From Pseudorasbora parva (lineage: Eukaryota; Chordata; Actinopteri; Cypriniformes; Gobionidae), in NCBI RefSeq assembly GCF_024679245.1, contig NC_090184.1, positions 14,718,144 to 14,782,143 on the forward strand: a stretch of DNA of 64,000 nucleotides, given 5' to 3'. Each line of letters begins with the position of its first letter. The first letter of the stretch is position 1. Below, piece by piece: positions 12,182-21,616 of this stretch. The position numbers and the translations under genes were made by a program. Under the pieces are notes generated by a model, which was given only the letters and a program-made list of their open reading frames with translations, searched no databases and was not told where the DNA came from.

Positions 12182-12771
12182 CAGCTATTGTTCACGTACA
12201 CACAAAGCCCACCTCCTCTGCTCTTACCGGAGATCCCTGTTCGGTCGTGTCGCAATGTGGTGTAGCCTGCTAACTCGATAGCAGAATCCGGGATGATTTT
12301 TTGAAGCCAGGTCTCGGTGATAACCAGAATGCATACATTCTTGACGTAATTATTCATTGCAATCTGTAACCTCAATTCATCTATCTTGTTTGCAAGGGAT
12401 CTGGCATTCGAGAGAAATATGCTGGGTAGCGGTGGTTTCAGTGGCTGCCTCCGTAACCTGGTTAACGCTCCGGCCCTGCAGCCTCGCTTTCGCCTCCTCT
12501 CTCTACGCCGCCTGCGCCTCCTTCCCACTGTGATGGTAATCCACGGAGAGCCGGGACTCCTCGCTACTTCCCGTGGTATTTTGTGCAAGTGTAGAAACTC
12601 GCTTGTTACACTCTCTCCATGACATATTCCGATCTTAAGGAGATCATGTCGGCTGTAGATGTTATTCGCCTGACTGAATGTACATACACCAAGACACAAC
12701 ACCAACAAAAACAACCAAACACGCCACTGACTAGTAAGACACTGAGCTGCTGCAACTGTGTGCGCCGCCAT
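12094..12771 (-). pseudogene. LINE N-terminal endonuclease part, frameshifted
   Basis: Begins MAAHTVAAAQ, passes a basic stretch (GRRRRRRRERRRKRG), then the APE endonuclease start LSNARSLANKIDELRL, ITETWL and [16 protein letters not shown]. After the CSPDVEY motif the frame leaves the family pattern, while the matching continuation RPFYLPREF lies in the neighbouring frame, so a small out-of-frame deletion is placed at about 12128-12140. The last ~12 residues are out-of-frame readthrough. The early hydrophobic run (VWLFLLVLCLGVC) could be mistaken for a signal peptide but has no obvious role in a LINE. Confidence 0.8.
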
Positions 12772-12776
12772 CTTTA

Positions 12777-13004
12777 ATTTGGTATGGTTTTACAGGTCTA
12801 TTTACAACTCTAGATATTGTCCCTATAGAATGAAATGGTCTGTGTTTGCCGTATTCGGAAGGGTCATAAATAATAATGTCAAGCTCTGCTCTGATTGGCT
12901 CATTTCAGTAGCTCATGCAAGTGCAGTTTTTCAGCAACCACACAATTGCAAACAGCACAAGCACCTCTTGAGTCGTCACAGAACTGAATGACACTTTAAG
13001 CAGA
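12777..13004. other. Gene-free spacer
   Basis: No recognisable feature. Confidence 0.4.
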
Positions 13005-13425
13005 AAATCTTCTAGATCTAATCTGCCGCGAGTCATCTAGCAACTCTCAATACACTTCTGAGCTGTAAAAAACAAATTCTGATCAGGCCAATCACATCGT
13101 GTACAGAGTCGGTGGGTGGGTTTAACATAATGACGGCAGAGTTGCGTGCTACTTGTAAACAAAGAAGCAGGTGAATGGCGGTCTTTCGAATCGGCTTTGG
13201 CCGTGACTCTGGAAGACTTGGAGTTAAGCTTTTCTCTGAGAAAAGAACAAAGAACAGCATTAATGTGAGTTTTGCCGACCGGATATGGCGAAAGTTTAAT
13301 CTATCAACTAGCTCCGCTTCACGTTTCTCTGGTTGGTTGAAGCGCTATCCAATTGCGTGCTGAGGGACTTTGAAAGACAACCGTTTATCCCGCCCATCTT
13401 GATGTGGGTCTTGCTTGTCAGGCTA
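13005..13425 (-). mobile_element. MITE-like element, first copy of the TAGCCTGACAAGC family
   Basis: Read in reverse it follows the same order as 23373-23922: TAGCCTGACAAGC tip, ATAAACGGTTGTCTTTC, CTTAACTCCAAG, and CTAGCAACTCTCAAT near the other end. The far end (around 13005-13020) has decayed. No transposase coding. Confidence 0.7.
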
Positions 13426-13497
13426 CTTATTGGGGGATTTGAGTTAGTGAATTTTGGCAAACGCAAGCACAAACAGTCGAACGCACCTCTTTTCCCC

Positions 13498-13570
13498 TTA
13501 TTGGCAGCAGGTCCCATACTTGCTCTGCAGCAGCAGCAATAACAACAGCAGAAGCATAGCAGGTTTATCC
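13498..13570 (-). repeat. 73-bp sequence repeated inverted at 18705-18777
   Basis: The reverse complement of this stretch equals 18705-18777 except for one base (72 of 73 by eye). It contains a GCTGCTGCTGC run and GAGCAAGTATGGGACC. The similarity stops sharply on both sides. Confidence 0.85.
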
Positions 13571-13934
13571 AGTGCTTTTTGTTCAAGTTTTTTTAATTTT
13601 ATTTTTTTATAACGTTGCGTCTTTTTTCATTACTGATGTTGCATGTTTATATAGTCACAATAATCATTTAGGAACATTTTTGTTATCTCGTCCTGCCTTA
13701 GTCATGGAAAAAAAGGTTGTCAATGAACATTTTTCGTCATATTTTCGTTAACGAAATTGACACTAGTTTTTCCACACACTTTGTCTTTAATTGGTGGTGT
13801 ATCCTGTTATAGATAAAAATCAACCATACCTGTTGATAGTTCTGTACTATGGGAAGGGTATGAAATGTGCTCACATCCCTGCACAGCCTGGCACACGCCG
13901 TTTTCACTATATTGTCCTCATCGTCACAATCAAC

Positions 13935-14168
13935 CCGATCACATGTAAATGCGTATATATAGTGTGAGTGTGCAATGTCATGGAATGTATACGTCAAAAT
14001 GCCAAAATGTAAAATCTCATTTTGGCGTCCATATGATACGCACTTTAGTAGGATTAGGGTGGTGGGGTGGGTGGTTCGTCATCATATACACGTCTAAATG
14101 AGCTTTGGCATATACATTCCACGACATTGCACACTCGTACTATTTATACGCATTTTCGTGAGATCCGC
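13935..14168. mobile_element. Foldback element, ~60-bp inverted arms
   Basis: The arm at about 13937-14000 (TGCGTATATATAGTG, TGCAATGTCATGGAATG) is inverted at about 14103-14165 (CATTCCACGACATTGCA, CTATTTATACGCA). The centre holds ATATGATACGCACTTTA and a GGGTGGTGGGGTGGG run. The same modules recur at 46268-46535, so this is a dispersed family. Confidence 0.72.
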
Positions 14169-15297
14169 CTGGTCACAATACCTACAGAACTTCTGTTGAT
14201 TTTGCTGCAGGTCCACGTTAAAACTGCCTGACCTTGAACATGGGCTGGCTATATGCAAATATAGGGAGGCATTAATATTAATGATCCCAACTGTTATGTC
14301 ACAATCTGTTTTATGTTGGGATTCTCCTGTTTTTTTTTTTCTTTTTCCAAGCACAATATTTACATATGAAGGAGGTAACAATGTTTGAGGCTCATGGTAT
14401 GCTAATTTCATGTACAGAACTTGTATTATTCAGCTATGCCAAGATACAGATTTCCATTCTAGGGCACCTTTAACATTAGCTGTTTAGGGGACAGCCCCTG
14501 CATACCTTTGTAATTTAGTCACCTCTTATACTCTTCGAGAAAAGCTCAATATATATAATTAATTAATGTTATTAACCAGTGTCTTCGCTGCTGACCTTTG
14601 ATGATACAATTCAACCAAACTAATGAGCAAAAACTACTTTGGATTTTTATTTTCAAATATTATTTTTATTTTTATTACTGGAGTAATAATGTTTAAATTT
14701 CCTCTCATGTGTCCTGTTGTTCTGCCATTCAAAATAAAATAAAATAAATAGGAATTTACGATTTTTTAGGTATTGGTGATCGATTTTTTAGGTACTGATT
14801 TGTAGGCTGCATGTTACCATATTATATACAATTCAAATGCATTTTGTTTTATTGAACAAAATATTGTTGAGAGGCTCCCTTTAATTCATTCTGAAAAAGG
14901 GAAGGGACTTAACCCCTTTTTCCAGGAAGAGAAAAATCCAGGAAGTATGCTGGCTTTAAGTTTCAAAACGACTTTTGTTCTAATCTTCAGGCTTCACATT
15001 GGAAACAAATGCATAGGCACATACATATACACACGGATAGAAACATATAGGGAATTGCTTTTGACAAGTAATTAAGAAGGTTATTTTAGCCTGTGCCCTA
15101 AATGTCCAGATGTTGGAAAGGCCACATCTCCCTAATATAACACTGGACATGTGAACACAAACACATGCACAAACTACTGGACTGTAATGTAACTGTCCAT
15201 AGCCCAGGGACACACAAAAGAGAATGTTGTAAGTGGAATTCACAAGTCTGAGATTATTGTTGAAATGAACATTGTGGAAATGCTTCCATTTTTTTGT

Positions 15298-15300
<3 letters not shown>
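14169..15300. other. Gene-free stretch
   Basis: AT-rich. No coding region or element boundary seen. Confidence 0.4.

Positions 15301-15374
<74 letters not shown>
15301..15374. repeat. (TA)n microsatellite
   Basis: About 37 TA units. Confidence 0.98.
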
Positions 15375-15378
<4 letters not shown>

Positions 15379-16404
15379 CAGCATAGCAATTTAAAATGCC
15401 TGTATTTGTCATGGTTGGTGCACTGTAGTGAAGCACACAACAAGGAAGTAAACAGAATAGTGTAAACAGAATAATTGTAGCTCTAAAAGAGGAGTACATG
15501 CTGGAGAAAATTTTAAGATACAGAAACGAACATAAATGATAAAAAATACAGGACCGGGAACTGACAGAAATTGAGGGCTTAAATACCCAAACAAAGGCAT
15601 TAACAAGAAAATTACACAGGCTCAGGTGAATGGGGATAAACAGGGGCTTAGCCAGTGGGCGGTGATGATAGGCTCCCCCAGTTTATTATACAAATATAAT
15701 AATTTTAATTTTCATTATAAAATATAATAAGTTGCTTAAATTATTTTAACGTAATTAACATCTCAAATACTGAAATAAATAAAATGTGTTTTTTAACAGT
15801 CTATGGTTTTGATATGAGTTTGACTGACAGCTGTGTTAGGCAATTGTCAGGCTGTGTCATGCTTGACGCGGCTCGTGCCTGTGACTTCATGAAGTGTGTT
15901 ACCTATTCACATAGCTTATAGTTTGCAGTTGTGTGATAGAGAAACAGCAGCGATGCAACATTCTATAAAAACGAAAAAATCGCATTAACGCGGGAAAGAA
16001 CCCATCCATCAGGCCACAAGTAACTTTGAGACATTTCAATTCCAAGCGAAGGTTCATTCTGTAAAGCCAGAAACACGCCATCATTCTTGATCAGTCATGA
16101 TAGCAGTATTGGGCAAGCTACTTGGAAAAATGTAGTGAGCTAAGCTACCAGTTACTCTACATTAAATTAAGCTTCACTACACTGAAGCTACCCCCCTGGG
16201 AAATGTAGCAAGCTAAGCTACAGCAACTTGACAAAAGTAGTTTACTACATCTAAGCTACTTTTTATTTATTTATTTTTATATTGAAACAACTTCATTCAT
16301 ATCAATGCTATCTCAGTGATCAATAAAAGTCAAGCATATAGACTCAAAAACTGTCCGAAATCAATTCGACAACAAAAACATGTGATCCATAATATTAACA
16401 AAAC

Positions 16405-16635
16405 CAGGGGCCTATTGCACAAAACTAGGATAAGGGATTAAGCCAGGATATCTTGGGGATCTTGTCATTTTTATGCAAAATTTAGTACACAGCTGTCATG
16501 TAAACATACCCTGAAGGCAAACTCATGCCAAGAACGATAACGATAATGAAAGATAACTGTACATTAGCGGATAAATTGAGCCAGGATCACCAAAATATCC
16601 CAGCTTCATCCCTAGTATTGTGCAATAGGCCCCTG
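16405..16635. mobile_element. MITE nested at the third level
   Basis: Tips CAGGGGCCTATTGCACAA and TTGTGCAATAGGCCCCTG are perfect inverted copies, followed inside by CTAGGATAAGGGAT against ATCCCTAG. No clear duplication was found beside it, so the superfamily is open. Confidence 0.75.
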
Positions 16636-16844
16636 GTGTCGAGTGTGTGTGTGTGTGTTCATCTGTATGTGTATGATATGCATACACAACTGTGTGTTTG
16701 CATTTATGCTCAATTTAGACTTGGGCACTTTTGCAGGACAAACTGTAAGTTAATTTACAACTCAACTTGTACAAAAAAGTCCAGTCCAGAAAGTACAGTA
16801 GCAAAATAATTAAGACCTGCTCCAAACAGTACCAAAAAAAAAAA

Positions 16845-16847
<3 letters not shown>

Positions 16848-16930
<83 letters not shown>
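16848..16930. repeat. (GT)n microsatellite
   Basis: About 40 GT units, just after a poly-A run. Long Cys-Val or His-Thr open frames across it are low-complexity artefacts. Confidence 0.97.
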
Positions 16931-16931
<1 letters not shown>

Positions 16932-17844
16932 CTATCTCCCACACACATGAAACAAGTTTCATTCATTCATTCATATCAAAAGGTGGCCAGGCTGGCCCCC
17001 GATACTTTCAACAAGAGGTGTTTATTCAAGAGACACAAAACTTTGCAGTTTCTCTTTTGTCACCGCGCGGACGATGTGCGTGCTACAGCGAATTGAGTAG
17101 GAGAAAAAAAACGTCAACTAGATAGTGCGAATGTGCACGCGCCTATCCCGTCTTTACGCGCTCACTGCCAAATGAGTACTTTGAAAGGCTCGCGCGCGCA
17201 TCTGTGCGCGTCTGCGCGAGACAGAAAGGAACGTAGAAAGTGAAGTATATCTGCGTTCTTATCAGTTGTGTTTCCAATTTGAGCTTGATCCTCAGAAATG
17301 CTTGGGGAAATGTAACGTTAGCTTGTGTGGACGCTACCGAACTACTTGATCAACAGAAAAGCTTCGCTACTGAAAAGCTATTTCATTGAGAAAACAGCGA
17401 TGCTACCACCACGCTACTGAAAAATGTAGTTAAGCTAGTAGCGTCACTACTTGTAGCGACGCTACTGCCCAACACTGCATGATAGTGTAGGGGTAAGGTG
17501 CGCAGCACTATGTTTTGACGCAATTAAACCTGCGGTTAAAAATCCGCCTTTTGCCGAACTTGATGTACTTTCTTTTCTCATTATATATCAGATCGGAAAT
17601 GTGTTTATTTTCAATAAAAATGAAGAAAATATATGAAAAGTGGAAATAAAGTTTGTGGTCATCTGCTCATGTTTTGTATGTGGACAGAGACTATTTTGTA
17701 GCTACAGTCTTGGTATGTAGACAGTGACACCCCCCTTTCCCCCTGCATGAAAGTGCCCAGGCCAGCTCCCTTTTGCCCAGGCCCGACCAAAAATAAAATT
17801 CTGCCTACGCCACTGGGGATGAATCACTGAAACATGGGAAAACA

Positions 17845-18704
17845 GTTTTAGGGTCCTATCATATGTAAGTGTTTTTTTTTTTTGCTTGTTTCACCCTGAT
17901 GCAGTTATCGTTTTAACGCCATGTGCTATGTTGTTTAAATAGCAAATGCATTTACGCTCATTTGTGCTGGTCTGAAAACGAGTTGTTTTCAGGGCGTTTT
18001 GTTATTTTGAGGCAACTGAAATAGACTGCCATTGACCAACTAAAGTGAATGGCGCTATATAGAGAGAGAGAGATATAAGAGCTGCCTATAGGTGTGTACA
18101 TTGTGCTTATTACACACAAACCCTTTTAAAAATGAAAAATTAAAGGGTTAAAATGTAAAAATTATTATTGTTTACATAAATATAATAATGCCTGCACATC
18201 GTAATCGATAGTCATTGCGTGTATCAGAATTAGCCTATGTATTTGCAGTAATGATGAGCAAGCAGGCTTCATTGGACGAGCAGATCGTTTTCATTTCCTT
18301 GCTGGTGAAGCGTTCAGTTTTTCCGCTTGCAAATTCCGCCATGTAAATAGCGAATCCGCCATTGCACGAGCACAACCAGCTTTTAAAGAGAATAGAAGAT
18401 GAGACTCTGGTTGGTTTGTTGCACGTTATGCCCAAAACACACCCCTGACACAGTGGCCGGGCGCCACAGTGGCCCCGACCATTTTTCCCGTGGCTTCGGA
18501 TAGCAAAAGTGGATTCGGATACGCCATAAGTGCACTTAAGCCGTGCACTTTAGGCAATGCACTGAGATTGTTCAAATACTGCCCCATGTCTGCAAATGTC
18601 AAAGATCAAAGTGCATGCATGATAAATGGAGTTCTGTAATGACAGCTCTTGGAGTGTTTGACATGGTAATGGTTATGACAATGTTGATATATTTGGTGTC
18701 GGCA
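17845..18704. other. Gene-free stretch
   Basis: No gene. AGGGTCCTATCATA near 17850 and CATGCATGATAAATGG near 18614 may be worn ends of an old DNA element, but the match is too weak to call. Confidence 0.35.
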
Positions 18705-18777
18705 GGATAAACCTGCTATGCTTCTGCTGTTGTTATTGCTGCTGCTGCAGAGCAAGTATGGGACCAGCTGCCAATAA
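18705..18777 (+). repeat. 73-bp sequence, inverted twin of 13498-13570
   Basis: Differs from the reverse complement of 13498-13570 at one base by eye. It lies 17 bp upstream of the LTR retrotransposon insertion point. Confidence 0.85.
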
Positions 18778-18794
18778 ATCTGGTGATGTACAAT

Positions 18795-19181
18795 TGTCAC
18801 ATGCCTGTCCTGTCTTGTGTGCACTTGTGGGTTTTGTTATGTTGAGCATGTGCTCGTGTCCCTGTCAGTTCCCTCCCCCTTGTTATCTGATTATTGGTTA
18901 ATTTGCCCCACCTGTTCTCCCTCATTTTCTGCCTTGTTTGTTCCCTTTATAATCTCCTTGTGTTTGTCAGTCTGTGTTGGATCCTTGTGTAATGTCTGCG
19001 TCTTCCGTCCTCCGTCCTCCCCGTGATTCTGTTGGTTTGTTTAAGTTTATATGTTATTATTCTATTATGTGTTTTTCCCCCTCGTGGGTTTTGTTTTGAG
19101 TTTGTTTTATTTGTTATAAATAAATATATTATTTTCTGCACTTGAGTCCTCGCACCATTTTCCCTTGTCTGTGACGTGACA
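18795..19181 (+). repeat. 5' LTR
   Basis: 387 bp, TG...CA. A TATA-like CTTTATAATC lies near 18944-18953 and an AATAAA polyadenylation signal at 19119-19124, giving a plausible U3-R-U5 order. The 69-codon frame inside both LTRs is not taken as a gene. Confidence 0.93.
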
Positions 19182-19253
19182 GAAGGATCCAACCATCTGA
19201 GGACTCAGCAGGACTTGTTTTTTTGTTGTTTGTTTTTCCCTTTTTTTTCCCTC

Positions 19254-21224
19254 ATGGAGTTTGGGAAGAGACTACGAGTGATGCGACACCTAAACTCGAA
19301 GTACATCCGGCAACAGGGGTCGGATGTACAAGAGTTTGCAGGACTGTTCCTCAAGGAGGTCGAACATTTTGGGCTCAACGAGGCAGAGTGGAAGGAGACT
19401 TTTAACCTCTGCCTCGACATGCCCCTCTCTCCAGGGGTGATGGACAGGATGGGGAGTCTGGGGTTCTGGGAATTTGTCTACTGCCTGGGCCCCAGTCCTT
19501 CCATGGTGCGTGTTCCGGCGGATCGTGCTCCGGTGGTCCCTGTGCCGGTGGATCGTGTTCCGGTGGTCCCTGCTCCGGTGGTCCCGAAACGGAGGAGGAG
19601 GAGAAAGGCTCCCTCCGTACCTGCTCCGGTGGTCCCGATTCCAGGGGTCCCAGTACCGGTGGATCGGATTCCGGTGGTCTCTTTGCCGGCGGATCGTATT
19701 CCGGTGGTCCCTATGCTGGCGGATCGTATTCCGGTGGTCCCAGTACCGGCGGATCGTGCGCCGGTGGTCCCTGTGCCGGTGGATCATGTTCCGGTGGTCC
19801 CTGTGCCGGTGGATCGTGCTCCGGTGGTCCCTGTGCCGGTGGATCGTGTTCCGGTGGTCCCTGTGCCGGTGGATCGTGTTCCGGTGGTCCCTGTGCCGGT
19901 GGATCGTGTTCCGGTGGTCCCTGTGCCGGTGGATCGTGTTCCGGTGGTCCCTGTGCTGGTGGATCGTGTTCCGGTGGTCCCTGTGCCGGTGGATCGTGTT
20001 CCGGTGGTCCCGAGTCCGGAAACGGCCTGGAGGGCTGTGATGGGATGCTTTGTGGTGGCAGTCCTGCATGCGTGGAAGGAGCACAGGGCTTTATCCGAAG
20101 CCCCGGAGGCAGTTCCGGTGGTCCCAGTTCCGGTGGATCGTGTGCCGGTGGTCTCAGTTCCGGTGGATCGTGTTCCGGTGGTCCCTGTGCCGGTGGATCG
20201 TGTTCCGGTGGTCCCAGTTCCGGCAGATCATGTTCCGGTGGTCCCAATGCCAGCAGATCGTATTCCGGTGGTCCCAGTGCCGGTGGATACTGCTGGACTG
20301 GAGAAGTTTCCCCAACGCCCTGCCTGCGCCGCTGAGGCGCCCTGCTCTCCCTGCGCCGCTGAGGCGCCCTGCTCTCCCTGCGCCGCTGAGGCGCCCTGCT
20401 CTCCCTGCGCCGCTGAGGCGCCCTGCTCTCCGTGCGCCGCTGAGGCGTCCTGCTCTCCGTGCGCCGCTGAGGCGTCCTGCTCTCCGTGCGCCGCTGAGGC
20501 GTCCTGCTCTCCGTGCGCCGCTGAGGCGTCCTGCTCTCCGTGCGCCGCTGAGGCGTCCTGCTCTCCGTGCGCCGCTGAGGCGTCCTGCTCTCCGTGCGCC
20601 GCTGAGGCGTCCTGCTCTCCGTGCGCCGCTGAGGCGTCCTGCTCTCCGTGCGCCGCTGAGGCGTCCTGCTCTCCGTGCGCCGCTGAGGCGTCCTGCTCTC
20701 ACCGCGCCGCTGAGGCGTCCTGCTCTCACCGCGCCACTAAAGCGTGCTGCTCTCACCGCGCCTCCCTGGCGCCCCCTGCACTCACCGCGCCTCTCTGGCG
20801 CCCTGCTCTCACCGCGCCTCCCTGGCGCCCTGCTCTACCCGCACTGCCCTGGCTGCCTGAACTCTATGGGCCGCCCCGGCCGCTTGAACTTGGTGGGCCT
20901 CCCTGGCCATTCGAACTTTCTGGGCCACCATGGCCTCCTGAACTTTTTGTTTTCCTCGTTCCTCCCTTGTTTACCCCTCCCTTGTCTGTACCTTCTTTGT
21001 CTGTCCCTCCCGTGCCCCCCTGGTCTGTCCCTCCCGTGCCCCCCTGGTCTGTCCCTCCCGTGCCCCCCTGGTCTGTCCCTCCCGTCCCTCCCTGGTCTGT
21101 CCCTCCCGTCCCTCCCTGGTCTGTCCCTCCCGTCCCTCCCTGGTCTGTCCCTCCCGTCCCGCCCGGGTCTGTCCCTCCCGTCCCTAGTGGAGCGTCTGGT
21201 AGCCGCTCCTTAAGGAGGGGGTAA
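19254..21224 (+). CDS. Gag-like repetitive protein of the LTR element
   Basis: From the first ATG (19254) the frame runs 656 residues to TAA at 21222-21224, directly before the 3' LTR. An upstream in-frame GTG start is less likely. Residues 1-80 are unique and look helical and gag-like (FAGLFLKEVEHFGLNEAEW). Then come about two dozen 10-residue units of the type VDRVPVVPVP, split by a short unique insert, about 16 nine-residue units CAAEA(P/S)CSP, a short PALTAPLWR-like region, and seven PPVPPWSV units. All three repeat lengths (30, 27, 24 bp) are multiples of three, so copy-number change keeps the frame. No zinc knuckle or enzyme motif is visible. It may be a structural or RNA-packaging protein; the function is unknown. 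Confidence 0.65.
   Translation: MEFGKRLRVMRHLNSKYIRQQGSDVQEFAGLFLKEVEHFGLNEAEWKETFNLCLDMPLSPGVMDRMGSLGFWEFVYCLGPSPSMVRVPADRAPVVPVPVDRVPVVPAPVVPKRRRRRKAPSVPAPVVPIPGVPVPVDRIPVVSLPADRIPVVPMLADRIPVVPVPADRAPVVPVPVDHVPVVPVPVDRAPVVPVPVDRVPVVPVPVDRVPVVPVPVDRVPVVPVPVDRVPVVPVLVDRVPVVPVPVDRVPVVPSPETAWRAVMGCFVVAVLHAWKEHRALSEAPEAVPVVPVPVDRVPVVSVPVDRVPVVPVPVDRVPVVPVPADHVPVVPMPADRIPVVPVPVDTAGLEKFPQRPACAAEAPCSPCAAEAPCSPCAAEAPCSPCAAEAPCSPCAAEASCSPCAAEASCSPCAAEASCSPCAAEASCSPCAAEASCSPCAAEASCSPCAAEASCSPCAAEASCSPCAAEASCSPCAAEASCSHRAAEASCSHRATKACCSHRASLAPPALTAPLWRPALTAPPWRPALPALPWLPELYGPPRPLELGGPPWPFELSGPPWPPELFVFLVPPLFTPPLSVPSLSVPPVPPWSVPPVPPWSVPPVPPWSVPPVPPWSVPPVPPWSVPPVPPWSVPPVPPGSVPPVPSGASGSRSLRRG
19500..20310 (+). 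repeat. 30-bp coding tandem array
   Basis: Repeats of the kind GTGGATCGTGTTCCGGTGGT plus ten further bases, in two blocks (about 19500-20015 and 20112-20300). Units differ by a few substitutions; the central units are near identical, suggesting recent expansion or gene conversion. Confidence 0.92.
20325..20750 (+). repeat. 27-bp coding tandem array
   Basis: About 16 units of TGCGCCGCTGAGGCG(C/T)C plus CTGCTCTCC(C/G). The first four units share one variant and the next nine another, so amplification happened in blocks. Confidence 0.93.
20990..21185 (+). repeat. 24-bp coding tandem array
   Basis: About seven units around CTGGTCTGTCCCTCCCGTCC, encoding PPVPPWSV, ending just before the purine tract. 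Confidence 0.88.
21210..21224 (+). promoter_or_regulatory. Polypurine tract of the LTR element
   Basis: TTAAGGAGGGGGTAA sits directly against the 3' LTR, the position where plus-strand DNA synthesis is primed in LTR retrotransposons. It is also the last coding sequence of the ORF. Confidence 0.8.
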
Positions 21225-21611
21225 TGTCACATGCCTGTCCTGTCTTGTGTGCACTTGTGGGTTTTGTTATGTTGAGCATGTGCTCGTGTCCCTGTCAGTT
21301 CCCTCCCCCTTGTTATCTGATTATTGGTTAATTTGCCCCACCTGTTCTCCCTCATTTTCTGCCTTGTTTGTTCCCTTTATAATCTCCTTGTGTTTGTCAG
21401 TCTGTGTTGGATCCTTGTGTAATGTCTGCGTCTTCCGTCCTCCGTCCTCCCCGTGATTCTGTTGGTTTGTTTAAGTTTATATGTTATTATTCTATTATGT
21501 GTTTTTCCCCCTCGTGGGTTTTGTTTTGAGTTTGTTTTATTTGTTATAAATAAATATATTATTTTCTGCACTTGAGTCCTCGCACCATTTTCCCTTGTCT
21601 GTGACGTGACA
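21225..21611 (+). repeat. 3' LTR
   Basis: Same length as the 5' LTR and no difference found by eye. Followed by the ACAAT duplication. Confidence 0.93.
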
Positions 21612-21616
21612 ACAAT

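Larger units (their letters stand above)
9616..12776 (-). mobile_element. Near full-length CR1/L2-group (Jockey superfamily) LINE
   Basis: A minus-strand non-LTR retrotransposon with APE endonuclease followed by reverse transcriptase, a short 3' UTR (ACAATGACAATAAAGATC) and a tandem-repeat tail. Coding sequence spans 12771 to 9818 but is split by a frameshift near 12128-12140. No target duplication was identified. The exact 5' end is uncertain; sequence beyond 12776 shows no further element features. Confidence 0.88.
16104..17477. mobile_element. hAT element, perfect CATGATAG duplication
   Basis: Tips CAGTATTGGGCAAGC and GCTACTGCCCAACACTG are inverted copies. The 8-bp CATGATAG precedes (16096-16103) and follows (17478-17485). 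The inner flanks AAAAATGTAGT...AAGCTA recur at both ends. It has no transposase. It carries a third insertion and a GT microsatellite. Confidence 0.88.
15641..17815. mobile_element. hAT element with near-perfect 8-bp duplication
   Basis: The ends CAGGGGCTTAGCCAG and CTGCCTACGCCACTG are imperfect inverted copies. Flanks GGGATAAA (15633-15640) and GGGATGAA (17816-17823) match at 7 of 8. Its own sequence (15641-16095, 17486-17815) shows no intact transposase. A second hAT element interrupts it. Confidence 0.72.
15407..17844 (-). mobile_element. Probable solo LTR split by nested hAT elements
   Basis: Removing the hAT insertion 15641-17815 and one copy of its duplication joins 15407-15640 to 17824-17844, giving about 255 bp. 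In reverse this runs from TGTTTTCCC to ACCATGACA (TG...CA) and contains a TATTTAAGCCC promoter-like segment, as in LTRs. Flanks GTATT (15402-15406) and GTTTT (17845-17849) match at 4 of 5 bases, fitting an old 5-bp duplication. No internal retroviral region is present, hence solo LTR. This is inferred from structure only. Confidence 0.5.
18795..21611 (+). mobile_element. Young non-autonomous LTR retrotransposon
   Basis: Two 387-bp direct repeats (18795-19181 and 21225-21611) begin TGTCACATG and end GTGACA. They read as identical, so insertion was recent. The 5-bp target duplication ACAAT lies at 18790-18794 and 21612-21616. A purine tract AAGGAGGGGGTAA abuts the 3' LTR. The roughly 2.04-kb interior encodes one ORF and has no protease, reverse transcriptase, RNase H or integrase, so copies need enzymes from another element, probably of Gypsy type given the 5-bp duplication and TGTCAC ends. 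Confidence 0.93.

Noticed and set aside
16715..17125. Open frames reading poly-(Cys-Val) or poly-(His-Thr)
   Set aside because: Translation of a (GT)n microsatellite; same at 60569-60967.
20325..20750. Regular short repeats that might suggest a CRISPR array
   Set aside because: No unique spacers: units follow one another directly and encode protein; the organism is a vertebrate.
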